Source: GCA-2687025 sp964473525 (GTDB lineage: Bacteria > Poribacteria > WGA-4E > GCA-2687025). Taken from it: DNA of 64,000 nucleotides. A program made the translations under genes and the position numbers. The stretch is from NCBI GenBank assembly GCA_964473525.1, contig CAYYPK010000003.1:248001-312000 (forward strand), in the 5' to 3' direction. Positions 1 to 7,511 of the stretch are shown here, one piece after another. Within the stretch, counting starts at the first letter, position 1. Each line of letters opens with the position of its first letter. The notes under the pieces were generated by a model. The model was not told where the DNA came from and ran no database searches. It was given only the letters and a program-made list of their open reading frames with translations.

Positions 1-54
1 ACTACGCGCGGTATGCTGCGTGGCGCCAGTTCCCTGTAGCCGCTGGAGGTCATC

Positions 55-954
55 ATGCGCGCCACGATCCTATGCCATCTCGTCACCAGTCTGTGTCTCA
101 TCGCAGCTTCGCCCGTGGCCGTCGGCGCGGAGCAGGAGCTCGCGACCGCCTGGGACTGGGTGTACGAGCGTCCCTCCGCCGAGGAGGCGCTGGAGTTCCT
201 TCGCACACTACCTGCGATCGGCCGTGAGGGCGGGCTGGTACAACCATGGGCGGACGCCACCGTGGACGACGTGCGCTCCATGACAACGCTACAGTTCGGT
301 GGGCACATCGAGGGCGGGGACCATCTCCACATGGACGGCGACGACTGGCGGTACGTCACGGCGTTCGAGGCAGTCGAGGTAGCCAACCTGTGGGAGATCG
401 GTGGCGCGGACAACCGCGCTATGCACCACCTGGGACACATGGCTCCATCGCTGCACACGCTGCAGTTCGAGCAGGCGGACGAGGTCACCGCCGAGGGCGT
501 CCGCGAACTGCGTCGACTGACCGGCCTCACGACGCTGATGATCGGCTGGTCGGCGAACATCGACGACGACGCGGTGGCAGCCATTGGTTGGATGAGCAGT
601 CTCGAAGAGCTGAACATCTCTGGCAACCCGAAGATCAAGGGGCCAGGGCTGCGATTCCTCAACAGGCTCATGCTGCCCAAGCTGCGGGTGTTGAGACTTT
701 CGATGTCCGCGTTGACCGACGACGCGCTCGTGCATCTGAAGCATCTCAGCGTTGAGCAGTTGGACCTGTCGAAGGCGCCCGACTGGGTGGAGAACGCGCC
801 GTACTACCTCAGCGCCGACGGCATCCTCGCGTTCCTGTCCAGCGCGGACACTCTACCCAGTCTGCGCACGTTGACGCTGAAGAACGTGGAGCTGTCAGCG
901 GAGCAGAAGGCGGCGTTCGCGAAGGCGCGACCGTATCTGTCGCTGGACCTGTAG
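55..954 (+). CDS. Secreted leucine-rich-repeat protein
   Basis: Protein of 299 residues. Residues 1-25 form a signal peptide (hydrophobic core LVTSLCLIAASPVAVGA), so it should be exported. From about residue 60 to the end there are irregular leucine-rich repeats, for example LEELNISGNPKIKG and LRVLRLSMSALTDDAL, of the type that forms a curved binding surface. No catalytic domain is visible. The start is supported by GGAGG at 45-49. It is separated by only 39 bases from the next gene on the same strand, so co-transcription is possible. The ligand cannot be told from the sequence; LRR proteins usually mediate protein-protein contact. Confidence 0.85.
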   Translation: MRATILCHLVTSLCLIAASPVAVGAEQELATAWDWVYERPSAEEALEFLRTLPAIGREGGLVQPWADATVDDVRSMTTLQFGGHIEGGDHLHMDGDDWRYVTAFEAVEVANLWEIGGADNRAMHHLGHMAPSLHTLQFEQADEVTAEGVRELRRLTGLTTLMIGWSANIDDDAVAAIGWMSSLEELNISGNPKIKGPGLRFLNRLMLPKLRVLRLSMSALTDDALVHLKHLSVEQLDLSKAPDWVENAPYYLSADGILAFLSSADTLPSLRTLTLKNVELSAEQKAAFAKARPYLSLDL

Positions 955-993
955 ACGCCGGCGTGACACGTTCCATTCCTATGGAGATACCGG

Positions 994-1938
994 ATGGACC
1001 CCCTGAAGATCGGACTCATCGGCGCCGGTGGTTTCGCCAGCCACACGATGCATCCAGCGCTGCACCTGGCACCGGTCGCCGTGCAGGCGGTGTGCGACAT
1101 GGACGACGCGCGCGCGCAACGGGCGGCGAGCAAGTTTGGCAGCGGACGGCACTACACCGACCACCACGAGATGTATGAGAACGAAGACCTGGAGGCGGTC
1201 GCCATCTGCATGGGGCCAGCAGCGCGGCAGGCTCTTGCTCTCGAGGCGCTGGAGGCTGGGTACAACGTGTTCGTGCCGAAGCCTCCCGCGTCGACAGTCG
1301 CGGAGACGGCGGAACTCGCCGAAGCCGCCGCCCGGGCCGGCAAGACGATGCAGGTGAATTTCCAGCGGCGGTTCAGCCACGCGTCTCGTCAGAGCAAGGC
1401 GATCATGGCGACGGACGAGTTTGGCGAACTGGCGCAGCTCTATTGCTCGTTCTGTAGCGGCGGCTACGGCTCGCGGAAGGACTATCTCCTCGACTTCGCC
1501 ATCCACCATTTCGACCTGTGTCGGCATCTCGGCGGCAATGTCCGTCGCGTGGCGTCCATGGAGAACTGGATCGCTGGACAGGCGTCGTTCGCTGTCTCCG
1601 TCGAATTCGAGAGTGGGGCCGTGGGCCTGCTCCAGCTCAACAGCCAGCGCCTGTGGGCGCGCAACTACGACCGCATAGAGCTGACCGGGCAAGGCTCGTA
1701 CATCGTCGCCGACGACCTGTGGACGATCCGGCACTACACCGGCGACGGCAACACGTTCACCGAGAACTACTCCGACGAACGCAACGGAGAGCTGAGCGGC
1801 GACGGTCACAGTCTCACGGAGTTCGTCACGGCGATCCGCGAGGGCAGGGAGCCCATCGCGAGCATCCAGGACGGCGTTGAGACGATGCGGCTGTACGAAG
1901 CCGTCCTCGCTGGGCCAGAGGGCATCGTGACTCTGTAG
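994..1938 (+). CDS. Gfo/Idh/MocA family NAD(P)-dependent oxidoreductase
   Basis: Protein of 314 residues, close to the short end of the family. The N-terminal Rossmann fold has the dinucleotide motif GLIGAGGFASH (residues 6-16). The family EKP motif is present as VPKPPAST near residue 92, keeping the lysine that contacts cofactor and substrate but replacing the glutamate by proline. The C-terminal alpha/beta domain has the LLDFAIHHFDLCRHLGG segment that supplies the catalytic histidine region. Such enzymes oxidise or reduce hydroxyl groups on sugars, inositols or aldonates. A start with GGAGA at 983-987 fits. It lies just upstream of a zinc alcohol dehydrogenase, suggesting a two-step sugar or polyol oxidation. 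Substrate unknown. Confidence 0.9.
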   Translation: MDPLKIGLIGAGGFASHTMHPALHLAPVAVQAVCDMDDARAQRAASKFGSGRHYTDHHEMYENEDLEAVAICMGPAARQALALEALEAGYNVFVPKPPASTVAETAELAEAAARAGKTMQVNFQRRFSHASRQSKAIMATDEFGELAQLYCSFCSGGYGSRKDYLLDFAIHHFDLCRHLGGNVRRVASMENWIAGQASFAVSVEFESGAVGLLQLNSQRLWARNYDRIELTGQGSYIVADDLWTIRHYTGDGNTFTENYSDERNGELSGDGHSLTEFVTAIREGREPIASIQDGVETMRLYEAVLAGPEGIVTL

Positions 1939-1965
1939 ACACGAGGGTGGATGGGAGTTGACGGC

Positions 1966-3000
1966 ATGCCGACAATGAAGGCAGCGATCTACTCGGGCAT
2001 CGGTGAGATAGGCGTATCGGATGTCGGGCGCACCCCGCCGCCGCCGGGGTACGCCGTGGTCGAGGTGAAACAGGCGGGCATCTGTGGCAGCGACCTGCAT
2101 AGCTACTACGGCAAGTGGGGTCAGTCAGCGACGCACGCGCCCGGGCACGAGACGAGCGGCGTGGTCGTCGAGGTTGGCGAGGGTGTAACGCGCGTCAGTG
2201 AGGGCGACAACGTCGCCATTGAGTGCTTCTCCCACTGCGGGGCGTGCCGGTGGTGTCGCGCGGGTCACTACAACCACTGCGACAACCGCCTTGGCGTGCA
2301 CCACAACCAGCATGGCGGGTTCTCCGAGTACGCCACGGCGCACGAGTCGGGCTTGTACGTGCTGCCAGAGTCGATGAGCTACGAAGCTGGCGCGATGGTC
2401 GAGCCGCTCGCCGTGTCGTACAGAGCCGTGGCGCTGTCCGGCGCGGGTCACGTAGACCGAGTCGCCGTCGTCGGTGGCGGGACGATCGGCCTGCTGGCCC
2501 TGGCGGCAGCGAAGGCGGCGGGCTCGGAGACGCTCATCACGGTCAAGTATCCGGCCCAGGCGCGCGTTGCCGAGGCGTTGGGCGCCGACCACGTCGTGGA
2601 TGTGTCCGACCGCGACGCGGTGGCCGCCACGCGAGACATCACAGACGGCTACGGCGTGGACGCGGTCATCGAGACCGTTGGCACGCAGCGCGGCTTCGAG
2701 GACGCCCTGCGCATGTCGCGGCGTCAGGGGAAGGTCGTGCTCGTAGCGGCGTATTTCGAGGAGATGCCCATCAACCTGAGCCGCGTGGTGTGGTCCGAGG
2801 TGACGGTCACGGGCTCCAATTGCTACGCGTACACCGGCATGAAGACGGACTTCGAGGCGACGATAGAACTGATGGAGTCCGGGCGTGTCGACCCCACGCT
2901 CCTCGTGACGCATCGCTTCCCGCTCGGTGACATCGCGGAGGCGTTCCGCACGGCAGCGGACAAGACCACGGGTTCCGTGAAAGTCCACGTCACGCCCTAG
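1966..3000 (+). CDS. Zinc-dependent medium-chain alcohol/polyol dehydrogenase
   Basis: Medium-chain dehydrogenase of about 344 residues. It shows the catalytic zinc ligands (GICGSDLH, then GHETSG), the four-cysteine structural zinc lobe (CFSHCGACRWCRAGHYNHC pattern) and the NAD site VAVVGGGTIGLLAL. The family includes sorbitol, threonine and galactitol dehydrogenases. The ATG at 1966 was chosen because GGGAG at 1953-1957 is eight bases upstream and translation then reads MPTMKAAIY, close to the usual family start; an ATG at 1951 is also possible. It follows the Gfo/Idh/MocA gene by a short gap and probably shares its transcript. Exact substrate is not determinable. Confidence 0.92.
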   Translation: MPTMKAAIYSGIGEIGVSDVGRTPPPPGYAVVEVKQAGICGSDLHSYYGKWGQSATHAPGHETSGVVVEVGEGVTRVSEGDNVAIECFSHCGACRWCRAGHYNHCDNRLGVHHNQHGGFSEYATAHESGLYVLPESMSYEAGAMVEPLAVSYRAVALSGAGHVDRVAVVGGGTIGLLALAAAKAAGSETLITVKYPAQARVAEALGADHVVDVSDRDAVAATRDITDGYGVDAVIETVGTQRGFEDALRMSRRQGKVVLVAAYFEEMPINLSRVVWSEVTVTGSNCYAYTGMKTDFEATIELMESGRVDPTLLVTHRFPLGDIAEAFRTAADKTTGSVKVHVTP

Positions 3001-3125
3001 CATGCCGCGTCGCCCTCTCGGCCGCTCCAGCCCTTCCTGCGCCTGCGTTCGGCGGCTATGAATACGACACGCCGCTACAAGGATGCGGGATACGCGGAGG
3101 TGAGACGGTTCTGGAGGGCCGGGCC

Positions 3126-3557
3126 ATGCCGGCTCGCATACAACCGGGCGCCGATCTGCGCGGGATGAACCTCCTGGGCGCGGATCTGACGCATGCCAAC
3201 CTGACCGAGGCAGACGCGACGTGGGCCATCCTGACCCGCGCTAATCTGGACCATGCCCAACTCATCGGAACCGTTCTGCGCGGCGCCGGCCTGCTCGAAA
3301 CCTCACTGCGATGCGCGGACCTACGGGGCGCGGACCTCTCTGGCGCAAGCCTGCGTCGCGCGAATCTGCGCGAGGCGAACCTGCGGCACGCGCAACTGTG
3401 TGGAGCGACGCTCGAGGGAGCGTGCCTCTGCGGAGCCGACCTCACGGACGCCGACATCGGCGGAACCGCGTTCGCCAACGCGCACTACGACGCCACGACC
3501 AAGCTGCCCAAAGGGCTCGACGCGACGGTCGCGGGCATGGTTCTCACCGGCCCTTGA
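3126..3557 (+). CDS. Pentapeptide repeat protein
   Basis: Protein of 143 residues made almost wholly of A(D/N)LXX pentapeptide repeats, for example GADLTHANLTEADATWA and GASLRRANLREANLRHA, which fold as a right-handed quadrilateral beta-helix. A C-terminal cap reads TTKLPKGLDATVAGMV and resembles the cap of the pentapeptide protein at 44062-44541. A GGAGGG-like Shine-Dalgarno lies just before the ATG. No signal peptide or fused domain is present. Some family members mimic DNA and protect gyrase, but nothing here shows that. Convergent with the HAD gene that follows. Confidence 0.88.
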   Translation: MPARIQPGADLRGMNLLGADLTHANLTEADATWAILTRANLDHAQLIGTVLRGAGLLETSLRCADLRGADLSGASLRRANLREANLRHAQLCGATLEGACLCGADLTDADIGGTAFANAHYDATTKLPKGLDATVAGMVLTGP

Positions 3558-3629
3558 CACGCTGGCGTATGGTCGTCGGCCTCTCTTCTCACGGCCCGCC
3601 ACGAGGCTACTCTTGGCGTGTCGCTGGAC

Positions 3630-3666
3630 CCCATCCTCACCTTCCCCTGCGAGGGGAAGGGACTGC
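3630..3666. repeat. Dispersed hairpin repeat, copy 1
   Basis: CCTTCCCC (3640-3647), loop TGCGA, GGGGAAGG (3653-3660) forms an 8-bp perfect stem, preceded by CCCATCCTCA and followed by GACTG. Nearly the same flanks surround a longer hairpin at 49167-49210. It sits between convergent genes and could act as a bidirectional terminator or as a REP-like element. The rest of 3558-3767 shows no gene. Confidence 0.7.
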
Positions 3667-3767
3667 GGAGGAGAAGCCTGCGGCGGGCGGGGACTTTGGA
3701 GCCGGAACCCCACGCGAGCGGCGGGTGCCGTCTGCCCCAGTTCGGCGCTGGCCTGACCTGCCGGACG

Positions 3768-4493
3768 CTACGTGAGTAGGGCCGGCAACTCCGCCAGCGA
3801 CGCTACCACCAGATCGGCGTCCTGAGCGTGGGGCCACGGCCCACAGTCGCGGTCGATTCGTATGGACGCCATCCCCGCCGCGCGTGATGCAGCCACATCG
3901 ACACTTGCGTCGCCTATGTAGACGACTTCGCCCGCCGTGAGACTCATCGGAGCAAGCGCGAAGTCGAAGATGCGCGGGTCGGGCTTCTTGACGTCGACCT
4001 CGCCGGAGATGACGACGCAGTCAAACAGGTCGTTCAGATCGAGGCGCCCGAGCAGACGGCGTACGTGCGGCGGATGGTCGTAGTTGGACACGAGGGCGAC
4101 GGGCTTGGTCTCCCGCAGGCGCTCGAGAACCCCGCGCGCGAGAGGGTCGAGAGGGATGTGCTCCTGCCACGCGTCCTGCGCGGTCTCATCCAGCTCCCGC
4201 ACCATGTCGATGGGGGCGGACACGCCCAGCGTGTCGTAGAACGCCACCAGCCGGCGCTCAGCCAGCGTGAGATCAGGATGCTGCCGCGATGGTGGCGGAG
4301 GAGGCGCGTCGAACATCCCGCGCGTTCGCTCGTGGAATTCGTCCAGGGACACGCGGATGCCATAGTCCTGCAGCGCCGCGTGCTGCACTTCGCACCAGGC
4401 TCGGTCGGCGGCGTCCATATCGCCGTATATCAGCAGCGTGCCGTACAGGTCGAAGAAGACGCCTCGGATATGGCTCCAAGAGTCGCGTGCCAT
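3768..4493 (-). CDS. HAD-superfamily hydrolase (phosphatase)
   Basis: Protein of 241 residues if started at the ATG at 4493, which has GGAGG at a good distance; an upstream in-frame extension to 4691 is arginine-rich, overlaps nothing conserved and is rejected. HAD motifs are complete: motif I VFFDLYGTLL with the nucleophilic aspartate, motif II serine in VALVSNYD, the lysine in DVKKPDPRIF, and motif IV GDASVDVAAS. A helical cap lies between motifs I and II, as in the haloacid dehalogenase/phosphoglycolate phosphatase group. Substrate unknown. It is the last gene of the minus-strand group starting with the phosphotransferase at 7207. Confidence 0.9.
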   Translation of the reverse strand: MARDSWSHIRGVFFDLYGTLLIYGDMDAADRAWCEVQHAALQDYGIRVSLDEFHERTRGMFDAPPPPPSRQHPDLTLAERRLVAFYDTLGVSAPIDMVRELDETAQDAWQEHIPLDPLARGVLERLRETKPVALVSNYDHPPHVRRLLGRLDLNDLFDCVVISGEVDVKKPDPRIFDFALAPMSLTAGEVVYIGDASVDVAASRAAGMASIRIDRDCGPWPHAQDADLVVASLAELPALLT

Positions 4494-4563
4494 TGCCGTC
4501 CTCCCTGGGTGGAGTTTGCGCAATGATACGCGGTGTGACTCGCGTTGTCGGGATCGCTCTATG

Positions 4564-5169
4564 TCAGTAGACGCCCGACAGTTGTAGCCAGCACATCTCC
4601 TCCGTCTCCGTCCGTGGCGCGAACCAACGGGACAGCGAGACACGCGCGAGGGCGCCCCTCTCAATGGCGTCTGGAGCTTTGCCCATGCCAACGTAGGGTA
4701 TCGTCGTCTGGTCGTCCTCCTCGCCGTGCGTGAAGTACACCCGGCCCTCGTGGGTCACCTGCTTCAGCGGGGCATCCGGGCGCCAGAATCCCGTGCTGCG
4801 GTCCGGTATGCCGTAGGCGCGGGATATGTGCCCGCGACCGCGGTCGCTCCTTAACAGAAGGCCGTCGAACAGCGCGTCGGCTCCGCCGCTCCAGGTGGTG
4901 ACGCGGTCTGAGAGGTACGCCGCCAGGTCGTCAACGTAGTCCACGCGCAACCCACGGTAGACGCGGCAATCCTCGACATGCGGTGGCTCCGCGTAAGGGC
5001 TGGGGCGGAAGTCCACCTCCCACGCGTACCCGACGTCGTACGGGGCGTCGAAGGGCAAGTGCCCGCCTGTCGCACTCAGCAGACGCAACGAGCGCCCGTC
5101 CTCCATCGACACGGCTCCGACACACACGCCGCCCTGCATTCGGGTGCGAGCGACGACCACAACCTTCAT
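4564..5169 (-). CDS. Dual-OB-domain-like protein
   Basis: Protein of 201 residues starting MKVVVVARTRMQGGVCVGAV. The start codon overlaps the stop of the upstream DUF488 gene as ATGA (5166-5169), indicating translational coupling; the longer frame to 5262 is therefore rejected. The opening strand pattern and the following GRSLRLLSATGG and YDVGYAWEVDF segments resemble the predicted dual OB-fold proteins found next to DUF488 genes. OB folds bind nucleic acid or oligosaccharide, so a nucleic-acid-binding partner role is plausible but inferred. No catalytic motif is seen. Confidence 0.7.
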   Translation of the reverse strand: MKVVVVARTRMQGGVCVGAVSMEDGRSLRLLSATGGHLPFDAPYDVGYAWEVDFRPSPYAEPPHVEDCRVYRGLRVDYVDDLAAYLSDRVTTWSGGADALFDGLLLRSDRGRGHISRAYGIPDRSTGFWRPDAPLKQVTHEGRVYFTHGEEDDQTTIPYVGMGKAPDAIERGALARVSLSRWFAPRTETEEMCWLQLSGVY

Positions 5170-5714
5170 GGTAGGAGGTGCTTGACGGGCGCGCCGAGAG
5201 CCTGCGCGAGCCACTCCGCAAGCACGCCGCGGTGACACGCCTGTGGGCTCTCCTCGACGCACAGGAACGCCGGAACGCGCGCCACTTCGGGGAGCAGTCC
5301 GAGGATGTCGTCGGCGGTCAGACCTTCCAGCGTCTCGCGCCGGTACATCTCCGCGAAGGACGAGCTCAGTCGTGTGCGGGATCGCTTCGCGTCGCCCTGG
5401 ATCTTGTCGATGGCGCTCTGCGCGCGCCGCGCGTCGAGTGACGGGGCGAGATGCTTGGCGTACACGTACGCGTAGCCCTGCGTTCTCAGCGATTCCTGGA
5501 GGCGTTGGCTGTTGGCAAAGGTGTAGAGAGGGCCGCGGGTGGCGCGTCGAGCGCGTACATCGCAGACGGTGTCGACATCCGCGTCTCTTAGGGCCTCGAA
5601 GAAGCCGTCTGCGTCGAAGCCGTAGACGCCGATGGTTACTATCTCATCGAGTCGGTCGATTGCGAGGCCCGGTTCGCTACACGGCGTGTTCGAAGAGACG
5701 CTGCTGTCCGCCAT
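5166..5714 (-). CDS. DUF488 family protein (variant A)
   Basis: Protein of 182 residues. The DUF488 signature is present in a variant form: IVTIGVYGF at the start of the domain, VCDVRARRATRGPLYTFANS in place of the usual DVRSxPxS, and CVEESPQACHRG near the C-terminus with the conserved cysteine-histidine-arginine. The function of DUF488 is not established; conserved arginines and CHR suggest nucleotide or nucleic-acid chemistry. It overlaps the upstream DUF488 gene by 38 bases and the downstream dual-OB gene by 4, so the three proteins are probably made in fixed proportion and may form one complex. Confidence 0.85.
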   Translation of the reverse strand: MADSSVSSNTPCSEPGLAIDRLDEIVTIGVYGFDADGFFEALRDADVDTVCDVRARRATRGPLYTFANSQRLQESLRTQGYAYVYAKHLAPSLDARRAQSAIDKIQGDAKRSRTRLSSSFAEMYRRETLEGLTADDILGLLPEVARVPAFLCVEESPQACHRGVLAEWLAQALGAPVKHLLP

Positions 5715-6222
5715 CGCTGCGCGTCCTCAACTGGTGCTGCGTAACGAGTTCACCGGTCGGCGTGATGTGCGCCACCGCGACACCGAGACGTGTGAGAGAC
5801 TCGCCGATGAGTCTGCTTCGATGGCACGGGGCTGGGTCTCCCTCAGCGCACATGAGCGCCACGACGCGCTCCTGCCGCCATGCGTCTAGTAGTCGATGCA
5901 CGCCCCGCCGATAGGCTGCCGTGCGCGAGAGGGCGTCGTAGTCGACCGCGCCGTCCACGTAGCAACGCGCGTCGCGCGAGCGGCCGCCCAGGTCGTTCCC
6001 CATGAAGAGGTACGCGACGCCTACCCCACGGAGGCGCGGCGTCAAAGCTGTCCGCGCGAAGTCACTCCTGTAGCCGCTCGTGTCTGGGTAGGAGCGGACA
6101 TCGATAAGGTATTGTATGCCGTAGTCTACGAGGGCGCCGAGGAAGGCGTCAACGTCTCGGGGGCCGTACCCTATCGTGTATATCGGCGTGTGGATCGGGG
6201 GCGGCGGGAACGCATCCGGCAT
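5677..6222 (-). CDS. DUF488 family protein (canonical)
   Basis: Protein of 181 residues from the ATG at 6222, which follows an AAGAGGA Shine-Dalgarno-like stretch; the upstream extension to 6393 runs into the next gene and is serine/arginine-rich noise. Canonical DUF488 motifs are clear: IYTIGYGPRDVDAFL, YLIDVRSYPDTSGYRSDF and ALMCAEGDPAPCHRSRL. It is a diverged paralogue of the gene directly downstream, which it overlaps. Two different DUF488 proteins in tandem suggest a heteromeric enzyme or successive steps. Biochemical role unknown. Confidence 0.87.
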   Translation of the reverse strand: MPDAFPPPPIHTPIYTIGYGPRDVDAFLGALVDYGIQYLIDVRSYPDTSGYRSDFARTALTPRLRGVGVAYLFMGNDLGGRSRDARCYVDGAVDYDALSRTAAYRRGVHRLLDAWRQERVVALMCAEGDPAPCHRSRLIGESLTRLGVAVAHITPTGELVTQHQLRTRSDGGQQRLFEHAV

Positions 6223-6298
6223 GGCGTCATCCTCTTGGGCATGAGATTCACCATGGGATATGGGGCGTTCGCGGCGGCTGACAACCTCCGAGGCCTGC

Positions 6299-7207
6299 CT
6301 AACGCAGGAGGTCCGACAGGACGACCAGGGCGTCGCGGCCTTCCTGCTCGAAGCCGAAGAACTCGTTCTCGTGGCCCCACACGATTGCCCCAAGGGCGTA
6401 CTTCGCTCGCGCGACGAGGAGTTGGTCCTCTTCCTGGGACGAGAACGGGCGTCCGTAGCCGTCGAGCAGCGCGTCGGTGAGGTCTGGGCGTAGCATCCAG
6501 TCCCAGTCCGGGTAGCGGGCGAACTCCGCCACGCGGACGTCCCACCGGGCGAACTCGTAGTCGATGACGCCGATCCAGTCGCCGTGCGCGTCTACGATCC
6601 AGTTCACCGGGCAGTAGTCCCGGTGGCAGGGAGTGGGGCGCTCTCCCTCGAAGGCGGGAATCATCGCTCGCGCGCGCTCGACGACGGCGCGTTCCGCCGT
6701 GCTCAGCCAGCCGTGCGTTTCGGCCTTGCCGGTCAGCTCCTCGAACTCCGCGCCTATGTACTCCACCGCGTCCGTGGCGGCTCCCTCGGCGGGGCTTCCG
6801 TCGCGGGCGGGCACGCCGAAGTACTCACCGACGGCATGGTCGTGCAGCGCGGTCAGCGCTCGACCGGCGTCCCGCCAGACAGCCGGCTGCTGACTGTCGG
6901 GTAGAGCGGCGTCTTCCAGGTTCTTTCCCCCGAGATCGCTCGTGAGAATCGCGAACGGGTCCGCGTCGTAGACGCCGAGCAACTTCGGCGTGCGCCTGCC
7001 GAAGGCGCTCGACCACTGCTCGTATCCATGGACTTCGGGCTCCCACGTGGCGCGGTCGGAGTGGATCTTGAGGTAGGCGGCGCCTGACGTCGTGCGGAGC
7101 TTCGAGACCGTCGTGCGCCCGTGGAAGCGCGCGTCGCCAGACACCACCTCACAGCCGCCCACAACCGACGCGGCCCATGCTAGTAGTTCGCCGTCGCCGT
7201 GACTCAC
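6299..7207 (-). CDS. Aminoglycoside phosphotransferase-like (APH) kinase
   Basis: Protein of 302 residues with the APH/choline kinase fold. The catalytic loop is CHRDYCPVNWIV (HxDxxxxN) and the metal-binding aspartate lies in GVIDYEFARWD. The N-lobe lysine is likely in AYLKIHSDR. The start is taken as GTG at 7207 because GGAGG stands six bases upstream and the reading upstream of it enters a palindromic repeat (7288-7399) that even supplies a false ATG. Despite the family name, most environmental members phosphorylate small metabolites such as sugars, choline or homoserine. It heads the DUF488 gene group, with a 76-base gap. Confidence 0.87.
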   Translation of the reverse strand: MSHGDGELLAWAASVVGGCEVVSGDARFHGRTTVSKLRTTSGAAYLKIHSDRATWEPEVHGYEQWSSAFGRRTPKLLGVYDADPFAILTSDLGGKNLEDAALPDSQQPAVWRDAGRALTALHDHAVGEYFGVPARDGSPAEGAATDAVEYIGAEFEELTGKAETHGWLSTAERAVVERARAMIPAFEGERPTPCHRDYCPVNWIVDAHGDWIGVIDYEFARWDVRVAEFARYPDWDWMLRPDLTDALLDGYGRPFSSQEEDQLLVARAKYALGAIVWGHENEFFGFEQEGRDALVVLSDLLR

Positions 7208-7287
7208 AGATGCCTCCTGTGTTCCTGCTGGCCCTCGCGTCCTGGCGTTGCTTACACGTGATGGCATTGCGTCGAGCGTCGTCCGCT

Positions 7288-7399
7288 CTGTCATTCTGAG
7301 GAGCGAAGACGAGCGATGCCGTTAGGCATCAACAGGCGAGCGGAAGAATCTCGTGGCGCCACTGGGCCAGGAGACTCTTCGCTACGCTCAGAGTGACAG
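7288..7399. repeat. Dispersed palindromic repeat, copy 1
   Basis: This element starts CTGTCATTCTGAGGAGCGAAG and ends GACTCTTCGCTACGCTCAGAGTGACAG, so its ends are imperfect inverted repeats. A homologous element lies in opposite orientation at 52303-52383. Copy 1 carries about 30 extra internal bases. It fills much of the 304-base gap (7208-7511) between the divergent kinase and ATPase genes. Similar TCATTCTGAG...CTCAGAATGA palindromes are widespread in environmental genomes; mobilisation mechanism unknown. Nothing else recognisable is seen in this gap. Confidence 0.75.
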
Positions 7400-7511
7400 A
7401 CGGTTGGATGCGGCCGTGCCTACTGCCATGACCTGTAAGGAACACCCGCTTCCTGCGTGTCTTGCCCAAGCCCGGCGCATTGTGACACTGTTTCGCTCGG
7501 ATAGGGAGCCC

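Noticed and set aside
1..54. Possible end of an upstream gene
   Set aside because: A TAG occurs at 37-39 but too little sequence is present to identify a gene.
979..2100. Long minus-strand open frame of 373 codons opposite the oxidoreductase genes
   Set aside because: No motif, arginine/histidine-rich; GC-rich codon bias opens the antisense frame of real genes.
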